Assembly (NCBI GenBank): GCA_016271365.2
Contig: CM028131.1
Span: forward strand, 283,710,001-283,774,000
Length of the DNA stretch: 64,000 nucleotides
From: Neoceratodus forsteri
Lineage: Eukaryota > Chordata > Ceratodontiformes > Ceratodontidae
Direction of reading: 5' to 3'
Below the pieces are notes generated by a model. It saw only the letters and a list, made by a program, of their open reading frames with translations, did no database searches and was not told where the DNA came from. Below are positions 10,654 through 21,029 of the stretch, one piece after another; position 1 is the stretch's first letter; the number at the start of each line of letters is the position of its first letter. A program made the translations under genes and the position numbers.

Positions 10654-13494
10654 GATACATAGATACATAGATACATAGACAGTGTCGGCAGATAAGGGCC
10701 TATGGCCCACCTAGTCTGCCCATTTGAGCTTGTAAGTTCAGTTTGTTTTCCTAGAAGTCTATTTCCCCTTACCCCTGACCTCTAGAATTCCTTTATGTCT
10801 ATCCCATGCATTCTTAAATCCTGTGATTGTTTCAGCCCCACCACTTCCTCTGGCAGGGTGTTCCACTTGTCCACCACCTGCTCTGTGAAGAAATTCTTTC
10901 TCATGTTTCCTCTGAACTGCCCTCCCTCCAACTTCATCCCATGCCTCTAGTCCTGAAACATCTTTTTCGCTTAAAATAGTGTTTTCCTGCACCCTGTTCC
11001 TCCCTGTAAGATACTTGTATGTCTCTATCATATCCCTCTCTCCTCCTCTCCTCCAGGGAGTACATGTTCAGTTCCTTCAACCTGTCTTCATAGGATTTGT
11101 GATGCAACCCATGCACCATCTTTGTTGCCCTCCTCTGAACCTTCTCTACCCTGTCTATGTCCTTACGTAGGTATGGTCTCCAGAACTGTACACTGTACTC
11201 AGGTGGGGCCTCACTAGTGTCTTGTAGCGGAATTATGACCTCCCTTTTCCTGCTGGTGATGCCCCTGCCTATACATCCCAGCATCCTATTTGCTTTACCT
11301 GATGCCTTGTCACACTGTTTCCTACCTTGAGGTCATCGAGATGACAACCCTAAGATCCCTTTCTGCTTGGTGCATGCTATATCCTCACCCCCAACTGATA
11401 TATTGTGCCAGGTTTTTGTGCCCCATATGCATTATCTTGCATTCTTTGCATTGAATTTCAACTGCCAAACCCTTGACCATTCTTCAAGTTTCTGCAGGTC
11501 CCTTCTCATTCTGTCTACACCCTCTGGTGTGTCTACTCTGTTACAGAGCTTTGTGTCATCAGCTGAACAGTGAAATTCTGCCTCTATATCCTGTGCAATG
11601 TCACTGATGAAGATGTTGAATAGGACCGTCCCAGCACTGATCCCTGTGGTACCCCACTGGTCACTCTTCCTCTGTGGAGTGACAGCCATTTACCACCACC
11701 CTCTGTGTCCTGCCACCCAGCCAGTTACCTACCCACCACACTACTGTCCTGCCCACACCCATATTCCCCAGTTTGTGTAATAGTCTTCTATATGGCACAG
11801 TGTCAAAGGCCTTGCTGAAGTCCAGATAGGCCAGTGTCCACTGCCCTCCCTGATCCACCTCCCTAGTCACCCAGTCAAAAATTCAATGAGGTTGGTCTGA
11901 CATGACCTTCCACTACCGAGGTGAGGCTGACTGGTCTGTAGTTCCTGCTTCCTCTTTGTTCCCACTTTTGTATAAGGGACTACATCTGCTGTCCTCCAGT
12001 CTTTGGGTACCTCCCTGTTTCCAGTGATTGGCTGAACAGGATAGCCAGAGGTTCAGCCACCACCTCTCTTAGTTCTTAAGGACCCTGGGGTGCACCCCAT
12101 CTGGCCCCATTGCTTTGTCAACTCTTATTACTTCCAGTTCCTTCAGGACCCTTTCTCGTAAAGGGACTTGTGTCCATTTCTGCACCATTCTCACCCCTTT
12201 GTACCCTTCAGACCCATTACCCCCTCTTCCTTAGTAAAGACTGAGCAGAAATACCTGTTCAATATGTCAGCTTTACTGTTGTCATCCTCCACGCTGCTCC
12301 CATCCTCCCCTTCAGTCTAACTATCCCTCCCTTGTCCTTCTTTTTTCACTTATGTACCTGTAAAAGGTTTTGTCCCTTTAACCACTGATTTTGCAATGTG
12401 TTCTTCTGTCTGAGCTTTGGCTTCCTTACTGACTTCCCTGCCTCCCTTTGTTTCTCCTGGTACTTCTCCCTATCCCTTCTGCCTGTGTCTTTTTGTATTG
12501 CCCTGAATGCAGTCTTTTGGCTTTCACTTTCTTTGCTACCTCTTTGGAAAACCATAATGGTCTCCTCTTTCTTTTCCTCTTGCTAACCTGCTTAATGCAT
12601 AATTCTGTTGTTCTTATAATCCCCATTTTAAATACTGCCCACTGTTCCTCAATCCTGATTCCTGTCCCATTCCTTAATGCCTCTTTCAAGCATCTCCCCA
12701 TTTTCCCAAAGTCTGCCCCCTAAAATCCAGGATGTGTTTTTGTGTGGTTTGGTTCTGCTCTTTCTGTGATTTCAAACCACAATGACTGGTGGTCACTGTT
12801 CCCAGGTGCTCCCCACTGTTACCCCCATCACACTGTCCCTGTTTGTGAGCACAAGGTCCAGTATTGCCTTCTGCCGAGTTGGTTCCATGACCAGTTGCTT
12901 GAGGAAGGCACCTGATGAGGAGTCCAGGATAAATCTGCTCCTAGTTGATGCTGCTGCTGGGATGCTCCAGTCCACATCTGGTATATTGAAGTCTCCAACC
13001 AGTACTACCTCACCCTTGTCAGCCATCCTTTGGATGGCTAGCATCAACTCTATCTGTTTCTTCCTCCTGGGCTGGTGGTCTATAGACCACACCGCAGCAG
13101 ATGGCTGGCCCATTTTCCTTTCCAGCAACCCAGAGTATCTCTCCCCATTTGTTCCTCCTGGATCTGTGTGGCCCTTATGTGGTTTTCACATACAGTGCCA
13201 CTCCTCCTCCCTTCCTGCCTGCTCTGTCTCTTCTGAATATGTTGTAGCCAGGTATGGCCATCTCCCAGTCATGGTTATCATTACACCAGGTTTCAGTGAT
13301 GGCCACAATGTCCAGGTCTGACTGTACCATGACAGCCTCCAGATCTTCCATCTTGTTGCTAAGGCTCCTGGCATTTGCACACATGGCTTTCCATGATTTG
13401 ACCTCCCTAGACTGCTTCACTGTTCTACTCCAGCCTCTTCCTTGGTTGTCATTTATCCCTGGTTCTCCTTGCTGTCTGCCCTTCTGCTGAAATG
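10654..13494 (-). mobile_element. Second CR1-like LINE, inserted in the first
   Basis: This minus-strand element starts at its 3' tail (GATACATAG repeated, then GTCGGCAGATAAGGGCC) and runs to the N-terminal endonuclease, ending at 13,494. The host sequence CTGA flanks it on both sides (10,650-10,653 and 13,495-13,498). It is about 2.84 kb and lacks ORF1, so it is 5'-truncated close to the start of ORF2. It belongs to the same broad family as the copies at 4,493, 48,150 and 61,608 and is GC-richer than the CR1 it interrupts. Confidence 0.9.
10759..13494 (-). pseudogene. ORF2 of the inserted CR1 (broken)
   Basis: The endonuclease N-terminus at 13,494-13,175 has CANARSLSNK, VAITETWCND, IPGYNIFRRD and GGGVALYVK. 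The endonuclease end at 13,128-12,793 has VGDFNIPDVDW, MEPTRQKAILDLVLTN. A basic linker is at 12,701-12,346 (RRPLWFSKEVAKKVKAK). Reverse-transcriptase blocks occur at 11,870-11,432: AYLDFSKAFDTVPYRRLL, WLGGRTQRVVVNG, and a catalytic SADD where FADD or YADD is usual. The C-terminal region at 11,284-10,759 has EKVQRRATKMV and EERRREG. Several frameshifts separate the blocks. The region around 11,880-12,345 is poorly preserved. The product would be the target-nicking and copying enzyme of the LINE, but it is dead here. Confidence 0.88.
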
Positions 13495-14540
13495 CTGAAA
13501 TGTAAACCATCCCAGCAAAACAAGGAAGAATGATCTGAAAATGATTCCCAGTGGGTAATACAGGGTATATCCTGCTTAAAACACCACTTTCTCAGCCATT
13601 CATTTAGGGCTTTGATTTTCTACATCATGGTAGATGTTGTTCTCAGGACAGGTAGAATTTCAGATATACATACACAGCATCCCCTATCAAGTAACAGGTT
13701 ACATAACACCACATAGTCCTGTTGTAACTGATTAAATGGGGTGTTGTTTATATCATTAACACAGGCATGTATGATAACCAGTGAATTTTACCCCACATTT
13801 TGTAAAATTTTAGGCATCATGGAGGTAATGTCAGATACCCTGGCCCCATGGAAGCTGGAACAAGTGTGTTTGCTCTTGTCAGTATTACATACCACCCTGT
13901 CAATGTGCTTAATGATTGAATCTCCCAGGACTAACACTTGTTTTGAGACAGTAGGGGTACAAGAATCAGAAACAGGTGATTGTTTAACACACTCTGGAGC
14001 AATTAACTTAATAGGTATTGATTTGGTAGCTTGAGACTTACTAGGACAAATATTCATGGGCATTAACTCCTGATTGAAAAGTGTTTTTAAACCATTATTA
14101 TCAACTGAGGGTGATGCACAGGATAAATCATGTAGCACTTCATTATTTGATACAGTCAATTGCTCAAACCTATTATGAGTTTCAATAGGGGCACTATTGT
14201 GTATTTGACCTCCCCTCCTTTTTTTAGAGGCTTTGTGACAATGGTCCAGTCATCATTATCATGAGAAGAGGGCGGATAATCATCCACCTTATAAGAGGGG
14301 GCAGAGGCAACAGGTATACTAGTACTAGTAGTTACAATTGTCTCCTCATCAGGAGGCATAGAAATGCTACCTAAATGTGAAGGAAATTGTTCATTAGAAT
14401 GAAGTTGTTCATCCATAAGATCAATGTAACTTTCCAGTTCCCTAATATCAGTAGAAACTGGTTTAATATTAAGCAGAAATGCTATCTCTGCTTCAAGAGT
14501 AGTAATCAGATGGCAATTAGCACATACATACTCACTCCCA
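13495..14540 (-). pseudogene. CR1 ORF1 with esterase domain (broken)
   Basis: On the minus strand the N-terminal part (about 14,540-14,405) encodes a VCANCHLITTLEAEI segment with a C-x2-C pair and a likely coiled coil. A low-complexity stretch follows, and then a SGNH-type esterase. Its GDS block is VLVLGDSIIKH (near 13,930), its third block is HACVNDINN (near 13,770) and its last block is DGLHF at 13,500-13,515. CR1 ORF1 proteins are known to carry such an esterase, thought to act on lipid or membrane and to help form the RNA-protein particle. A frameshift lies near 14,160 and in-frame stops lie at 13,788-13,790 and near 13,630. The last 20 residues are displaced to 10,590-10,653 by the inserted CR1. 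Confidence 0.85.
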
Positions 14541-14545
14541 TACTT

Positions 14546-14665
14546 TTCTCCTCTCTCTCTCTCTCTCTCTCATCTGGAGGATTGTCCGGATTCAATTTCT
14601 GGATGGCACTAGTCAAAGATTTATTTTTCCAGCCTGCCCTTGCCTTATAGTACACTTCAGCCACA
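14546..14665 (+). repeat. Minisatellite unit continuing after the CR1 insertion
   Basis: A (CT)n run, then GGATGGCACTAGTCAAAGAT, TTTCCAGCCTGCCCTTGCC and CAGCCACATTG match the units at 6,890-7,794. It carries a 20-base interruption (ATTGTCCGGATTCAATTT) after the CT run. It is the right-hand remainder of the array split by the CR1 at 7,795-14,545. Confidence 0.85.
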
Positions 14666-15738
14666 TTGCCTTTTATTTGTCTTGCCTCCACCCCAGTACC
14701 CACCCACTATCTCTCGCCCTCCTTGGATTTGTCTCCTCTTCCTACTCTGATGATGACTTTCTCTCTCCCCACCATAGTAAGTCTCTTCTCTCTCCTGTCT
14801 TTATTTCCTCCCCTCCACCTTTGCTTAAAAAACAGATTTTTTTTTTTATATTTTTTATAGTCTCTCTCTCTGCAGTGCACAACTGTATGTCTGACTCTGT
14901 AGCAACAAGCTCCAGTCCTCTGATCAGCCTCCAATTCATCTGGGCCATGTTGTGTACTCCCCACGGTTATATACCATGAGTAAGTGTGTCACATGACTAA
15001 CTATCCCCTGCTCTATTGTCTGATTGGATGCTGCTGGATGCCTGTCAAATAGCAGAGTGTTGCAGACACCTGTTTGTCAATCTGACAGGAAACAAAAATG
15101 TTCTCACATGAACCTATTTATGGAGGCCACATCAATGACAAACTACTTCTAATAATGAACAAAGTTTAGATTTATTTTATAGACATTAAACAACTTTGTG
15201 TTATAGAGCTAGAAAACAATGCAGAGTTTTGATGAGGAAGAACTGACAGCTGTGATACAGACAGGGTGATTTGTCACAAACATTCATACCACTTCAGTTG
15301 AGAACTGAAACTCAAATGATCTACTTTTTATAAGAACAGAATGATAGATTTTAAGCTAATCTATCTAAACACAAACCAGATGGGTTCGTAAAAACTTGGA
15401 GAGAAAACAATTAGCTCTACAGACTGCTCTGACGGGGAAGTGAACCAGCTTCTTAAGTCAACCATGGACTTAACTGCTGAAGCAGCAGGCTAGGCCAAAA
15501 TGATGTCATCGCTCTGCAGACCTCACCGATATGGACAGCTTTTTTTCAGTTACTGCAGAGCACATTAACAAATGCTGATTTAAATAAAACCACAAAACCA
15601 AACAGCATGAAATTTTCAGGAAAAACTAGTCATGTCACAGAAACTTGAATTCAAATGAATTCAAGCTTTTATTAAAAATATGCATTTGATCTTTAAATTG
15701 AATCAGCGAGCCAGTGAACCCCTGTTCATTCTGTTTTT
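14666..15738. other. Unassigned DNA
   Basis: Pyrimidine-rich to about 14,880 (with a T-run near 14,837-14,846), then ordinary-looking sequence. No frame, LINE tail or terminal repeat that I recognise. Confidence 0.45.
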
Positions 15739-15797
15739 CTGTCTGTCTATCTATGTTTGTCTTTCTGTCTATGTGTCTATATGTCTGTCTATCTGTT

Positions 15798-15859
<62 letters not shown>
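15739..15859 (+). repeat. (GTCT)n / (CTAT)n microsatellite
   Basis: A degenerate GTCT block at 15,739-15,815 passes into about eleven perfect CTAT repeats ending at 15,859. Open frames over it are low-complexity artefacts. Confidence 0.97.
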
Positions 15860-16559
15860 GTGTGTCCTCCCCTGGTACCACTTCTTTCTCCTCCCCCACC
15901 CCTTTAGACCACCCACCCATCCTTTCCCATGTTTATTTATTTTTAAATTCAATATAAGCAGACCGGGGTGCCCACCCCGTACCACTTCATTTGACCTCCT
16001 CCTCTCCAGGTCACCCACCCCCATTCCCCAAACAGTAGCCTGACACTGGGAGTCCAATCCCAATCCCCAGTGTCAGAATTTGAATGTCCTTGCAATAAAT
16101 AAAACCATACCTTGTTGATTTTTTTACCTGTTACAAAGAAAATGGCCTCTTGCTGAGCTGACTACTCACCCCATCCTGACCTCCCACTTAGCACCCACCA
16201 CCCCACATCCCCACACATCCTCACTCACCTAAACATGTCCCATGGCATAGATCCAGTCTCCCATCAAAGATGTGTCTTGCTGCTGGGCACACTGACTGCC
16301 ATATGAAGAAATAAGGTAAGTATAGTTTAAATAATGTATATCAAAGAGGTTGAACTTTTATTCATAACTTTGTCACTTTTGCATATTTTAACACCAAATT
16401 TTCAACATGGCATTTTTGGGACCCTACCTCATGACCAATGGTAGTGGAATTATGCAATTTTTCCCAAAAGACAATTTCATGGTCACTTTGCAAAATCACC
16501 TTTTGGGCAGGATTTGAACATTTTTACTACCCTTGTTCATGAGGTGAGGTCATAAGAAG
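15860..16559. other. Unassigned DNA
   Basis: C-rich to about 16,250, then AT-rich. No coding frame or repeat family recognised. Confidence 0.45.
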
Positions 16560-16860
16560 GCTGTGTTGAGAATCTGCATCAGATCCCTCAAAATATGGTC
16601 TATATAGATATTTAAGAGAGTAGGACCTAGAATGCAGCCATGACACACTCATTTGTTAACCTCACATTTCTGTGAAACACTGCCACCCACAACCAACCTC
16701 ACTCTAGCCCAAGTATGGTTGTAAAGCTTTGAGATGACAGAAATAAGGTCTAGATCAAAACCTCTGTCTTTCATCAGTTTCCATAATTTCAACTGTGAAA
16801 TAGAGTTGAATGCTGAACTATAATCTATGAATGCCAAGTATAATTTTTGTTTATGATTAA
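16560..16860 (-). pseudogene. LINE reverse-transcriptase fragment
   Basis: The minus strand at 16,837-16,649 reads AFIDYSSAFNSI, then KLWKLMKDRGF, ISKLYNHTWARVRL and CEVNKG. After a small break at about 16,645 it reads GCILGPTLLNIYID. This is the palm block with the first catalytic aspartate (FIDYSSAF) and the following block of a non-LTR reverse transcriptase. It is not the CR1 or L2 type seen elsewhere, because its block has the GC-x-L-P style of other LINE clades. The YADD block is missing. It ends just before element A, so element A may have landed in it. The clade is not determined. Confidence 0.75.
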
Positions 16861-16882
16861 GAACATACTTCTCCTAAAGGTG

Positions 16883-19586
16883 TGTAACCCCCTCCCAAGT
16901 CAGGAACTTACCTGGACTCCTGAAGCCACCCAGGAGCTCCTGAACTGCTGCTGCTCTTTCTATTTGCTCCCCCAGCATGATCCTGGACTGCCAGGGCCAG
17001 GGAGCACTTTAACATTCTTTGGTGCCTCTTGCACCCAATCTTCGGGGCTGGAGAGCAGCTTTGTCCTCCTCGCTCCCTCGGCCCTCCCCCGAACTGCTAA
17101 AGGGACTGGGGAGCAGAAAACTCACTTTCAGCACCTCCTGCACCTGATCTTCATGGCCAGTGAGCTTCTAGCCTCCTCATCCCCCGGCCCTCCCCCAAAC
17201 CACAGAAAGGGCTGAGGAGTGGAAAAAATGGATGGTCCTGGTGCCTCAAGCGCCATAGAGGAGCGGCCAGGCAGCCACACAGAAAATATTGCTCCCCTGC
17301 CTCCAAACTGCCAGACAGCAGGGCAGAAAGCAGGGACAAGGCCACAAGGTTGTTCTGGTGTGGCAGAGTGCCACTTAAAAGTGGCCAAGCACCGCATGAG
17401 GAGATTCATCTCCCCAGCTAAACAGAACTGCCAGAGGGGCTGGGGGAACCAAAACAAACAAAAAAACTTTGAAGAACTCTCCAACCCTGCCTTTACCTCC
17501 AGTAGGTAGGGGAGGAAAGGACAACATGGCGGCTGCAGGGACTACAAGTCCCATGATGCTCAGCAGCCAAAAACAGCCATTTTCAGACACAGCTCCTCCT
17601 GGGGAGCCCACAAAACGGAGCTAGCAATGCAGCTCCTGTCCCCTAATTGTTCCCCCTGGACCTAGAGACCCTCAGAAGGGACCAGAAGGGTGCTAGCCAT
17701 GCAGCCAGATGCTGCCAACTAGTTGCCAATAATGTTTAATATTTTAGAGAAGAGACTGAGCTGGTAAGAACTGTTCAAGGGTGGCCATCTTTGCCAAGGT
17801 TGCTTGAGGACAGTGTGGAATCCTACTGGTAGCTGCAGTACCTCCAATCAGGACAGAGCACTCATGAGTTGTAAGAACCAATGAGAAGCTGAGTTTCAAA
17901 CATGAAGATCCTGCAGTGTGTGCCTTCTGCACAGATGAAGAGTGTGTCTTTCCTGTAAGAGTTTGGTGGAGAAGGTGTATTTTTTTAACAGCTCCTGCTG
18001 CTGTTGGAGAGAAAATCCTGCAGTTTGTGCCTTCTGCACAGACTAAGAGTGTGACTTTCCTGTGAGAGTTTGAAGGAGAACGGGTATTTTTTGACAGCTC
18101 CTGCTGCTGTCAGAGAGAAAACCCTGAAGTTTGTGCCTTCTGTACAGATTAGGAACTGTTGACTTTCCCTACTACAACTCTGGTGAATCCCAGAGATTGG
18201 GGATTTGCCTCAGCTGTAAGAACTGGGAAATTTGGTGCCCAAATATCAAAAGCCTGCTGAAAGAACATATATTTCTGCTGTGGAGATTGAAGTAACAAGA
18301 GCTACTGCCTCATTTTCCTGACAATAAAGAGACCGAGTTTCCTGTCAGGACCTATGCTCTGGGGTCCTGCCTGCTTGCTTGATCTGCTGCTGCCTACCTA
18401 CAATCAAGGTGAGTGAAGACAAGTCCCTCTGTGGGGTGAAGACTTCCTACCTACAGTCAAGGTGGGTGAAGACGAGTCCCTCTGTGGGGTGAAGGCTGCC
18501 TACCTACAGTCGAGGTGGGTGAAGACAAGTCCCTCTGAGAGGTGAAGGATGCCTACCTACAGTCAAAGTGGGTGAAGACAAGTCCCTCTGTGGGGTGAAG
18601 GCTGCCTACCTACAGTCGAGGTGGGTGAAGACAAGTCCCTCTGTGGGTTGAAGACTGCCTACCTACAGTTGAGGTGAGTGAAGACAAATCCCTCTGTGGG
18701 GTGAAGAGGATCATCACCTGCATCCACACATTTCTTGCCTGTTCTTCCAAGTTATCTGAAAAGGGGAGATGTCCCCAACAGCCAGCATCTATTCACCAAA
18801 GGTTGAGAATACTGGGTTTTACCCAAACAAATACTTTTCTAACTGTTCAGCTAGCTAGCCAGTTAATGTTACATCTGGGCTTCCTGCATGACCTTAGCAA
18901 CGTCCTTTGCAACAAGTACAGCCAGGAATAAAACTGTTTCACTGCACTCCCTAGTGTGGTTGGTACTTTGCACTGCAGCACCCCAACATTTCACCCGTGT
19001 TGCACCCAGCATTTCCAAATCACAGGCCTGCAACTGCTCAGTGTGCGCACACCAAATAGAGAGCTCTCACAGAGACTGTGGGGTTAACTGGTGCACCAGT
19101 GGGGGGAGAGGATCTGGGACTGGTAATTCTGGAAAGCAAAGTACTGCTTATTTTGAATGCTAATGTGTTTATTACCCTGCTTGATTTTATAGAGTATAGA
19201 GTTGTGTTATTGAATGCTTTTATTCCCCTTTGTTTCCACTGCCCCATACCTTTTTATCCATCTCGAAAATAAACCCCTGTTGTTTATTTTTCTGAAAACT
19301 GTTGCAGCCATTGTATTATTGAATAGTGTGATATTTCATGCTTAGAGTGATAAGTGTGGAGGGGACGGTATATTGTTTTAGCTGTTTCCAAGGGAGGGGT
19401 TTGTATTTCATTTCCTGTGGGGAAGCAGCCTGGCAATACGCTGTTAGAAGGATCCCCATAGGTGAAGGCACTGTGCCACTTGCCAGGCCAATTATAACCA
19501 CAAACCCAGGTGCCAACCTATATCCTTAGGCAGCACCACTTTTGGGTGGTGGGTGGTGTGCAGGTAGAAGGGACTGGGTGGTTACA
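16883..19586 (+). repeat. 5' LTR of element A
   Basis: The LTR is 2,704 bases, starts TGTAACCCCC and ends GGTTACA, with an AATAAA at 19,268-19,273. It matches 35,152-36,781 plus 47,619-48,142, apart from a segment (about 17,507-18,065) missing in the 3' copy. It contains a 106-base repeat (units starting near 17,909, 18,015 and 18,121) and a 53-base minisatellite. It is the uninterrupted version of the site into which the 10.8 kb LINE went in the 3' LTR: here ACCAAATAGAGAGCTCTC is continuous at 19,051-19,068. Confidence 0.9.
18398..18690 (+). repeat. 53-bp minisatellite in the 5' LTR
   Basis: The block CTACAGTC(G/A)AGGTGGGTGAAG recurs at 18,451, 18,504, 18,557, 18,610 and 18,663, a constant 53 bases apart, with an earlier variant at 18,398. 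Each unit also carries ACAAGTCCCTCTGTGGGGTG. The matching array in the 3' LTR is at 36,121-36,430. Confidence 0.93.
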
Positions 19587-19662
19587 AAATTGGAGGCTAC
19601 TGCTGGGATTTTTGGGATTTTCAGCACCCCTCTCTTTATATTGGGAACAGTCTGGTACCCCC
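19587..19662 (+). promoter_or_regulatory. Leader of element A with a candidate primer-binding site
   Basis: Five bases after the 5' LTR ends, TTGGAGGCTACTGCTGGGAT (about 19,590-19,609) begins with TGG, the complement of a tRNA CCA end. It resembles, with several mismatches, the tRNA-Leu-like site of element B. The tRNA is not certain. The leader is cut at 19,662 by element B and resumes at 26,945. Confidence 0.4.
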
Positions 19663-20812
19663 TGTAACACTTGGGCAGCTGGTTCTGATTCACCTATCCT
19701 TTTTGTAATATAAAAATATGTTATTGAATGTCTCTCATGAGAGATGCTGACAGTCTGTGGAATGACAACCCTCTTCCCAGGTTTTAGCTAATAGGTGTTA
19801 CCTGGAAGGCCAAGAGATAATTACAGGCTAGAAGAGACTTAAAATTTAGAATCTCCTTTTTATGTGACTAATTGCAGTGTGCCAACTGCCCAGATAGATC
19901 ATAAACTTTTATAATGTTCAGAGGAAGCACTGTAAAATTCACATGGTGATACAACAGCATGTTGCACCTCCGTGAGATCTGGCTGAGAGACATAACCAGT
20001 CCTTTGATGTCCTGGAAAGGGGAAGCTGCTCATAGATCAAAGAGAGTCATCTGAAAAAAAAAGGAGTTTTGCTGAGGTCACAGAAATTTTAATTTACCTT
20101 TGATAAGACATCCTGTTTTGCATAGATCTATTTTTTTATATTCTGACAGGGAGGAGCTAGGTGATCTCATGCAAAGAGGTTGGCAAAGCCAGTTTTAAAC
20201 AGTATTCTGTTTTCCATTTTGACACAAATGTTTGAACTCTGAAAAAGCAACATCAGGCACTGTTAGGAGATAAGTATACTGTGGTAGGAGATTTAGTCTG
20301 CACTTTTAAACCTGTTTGTTTAAGTGATTTGTATGTTTTGTTATATATGGGTCTGTATTTACATTTTACATTTTTTTATCTATTTTGAAGTAAACCTCTA
20401 CTTTAGAGACTGCTTGATGTGCCTTTGAATTTCTTTTTCTTGACTAGGGAAGCATACATGGTTAAAGCTGACACTACACAAAGCTTACTGGTTTTACCAA
20501 ACTGGGAAAATATAAGAATTTATTCTGAGGTCTTTAATAGCGTTTTAAGGGTTCATTTTGTACACCTGGTTAGGTGCCCATAGGCAAAAGATATCTGCCC
20601 CCACGAAGAGCAGAATTATCTGAGCCTGTACATTTGGTATGCTAACAAGAGGTTCACAGTTTGAATCCCTCCAAGACTTGAAACCAAAGGTTGATTCGAA
20701 CCCACAAAACAGACAGAAGGGTTGTCCTGTTTCTGTTAACTGTTCACAAGACTGTGCTCAGAGGTTGGCACTTTGGGAGTAGAGGGCTGAGCTGCTGAAT
20801 GGGTTTGTGACA
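19663..20812 (+). repeat. 5' LTR of element B
   Basis: 1,150 bases, starting TGTAACACTTGGGCAGC and ending GGGTTTGTGACA. It matches the 3' LTR at 25,795-26,944 end to end. In the first 150 bases I count about a dozen differences, so the insertion is not recent. Confidence 0.95.
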
Positions 20813-20815
20813 GAT

Positions 20816-20834
20816 TGGTTGGCAGCGGTGGGAT
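20816..20834 (+). promoter_or_regulatory. Primer-binding site of element B (tRNA-Leu-like)
   Basis: TGGTTGGCAGCGGTGGGAT starts four bases after the LTR. From memory it is the complement of the 3' end of a vertebrate tRNA-Leu (…CCCACCGCTGCCACCA) apart from one extra T. This position and match are what a minus-strand primer site needs. Confidence 0.75.
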
Positions 20835-21029
20835 AATTTTGGTATTTCAAGCTCTTATTGTTCAGTGTATCAGCTTGAGACTGTCATATCACTTGCAAAG
20901 AAAGAAAAAGGCAGTGATTTATTTTTAAAAAAGAGACAGAACTATATCACTTGGCATACAGTCTAGTTCCTACCTGTTTTATTTTTTTTTCTAAAGTGCA
21001 AGTCAGGGTAGCTATAGTTAGGGAAGAAG

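Larger units (their letters stand above)
7795..14545 (-). mobile_element. Nearly full-length CR1-like LINE, split by a second CR1
   Basis: The element reads on the minus strand. Its 3' tail repeats ATACCAAGTA at 7,800-7,830. ORF2 lies at 7,960-10,598 and ORF1 at 10,590-10,653 joined to 13,495-14,540. A second CR1 (10,654-13,494) sits between the two parts. Without that insert the element is about 3.9 kb. It is inserted in the CT run of the minisatellite: host sequence ends with CCCAGTAGTCT on the left and resumes with (CT)n then GGATGGCACTAGTCAAAG on the right. Both genes carry frameshifts and stops, so it is no longer autonomous. Its AT-rich codon use differs from the GC-richer CR1 inserted in it. 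Confidence 0.9.

Noticed and set aside
12782..13321. A 179-codon plus-strand open frame
   Set aside because: It is antisense to the CR1 endonuclease (VGDFNIPDVDW) on the minus strand; no independent similarity.
15680..15957. Cys/Ser/Leu-rich open frames resembling a membrane protein
   Set aside because: They come from the GTCT and CTAT microsatellite; low-complexity artefact.
18398..18690. Regular 53-bp repeats that look like a CRISPR array
   Set aside because: Units are contiguous without unique spacers, and the same array occurs in the second LTR of the retrotransposon.
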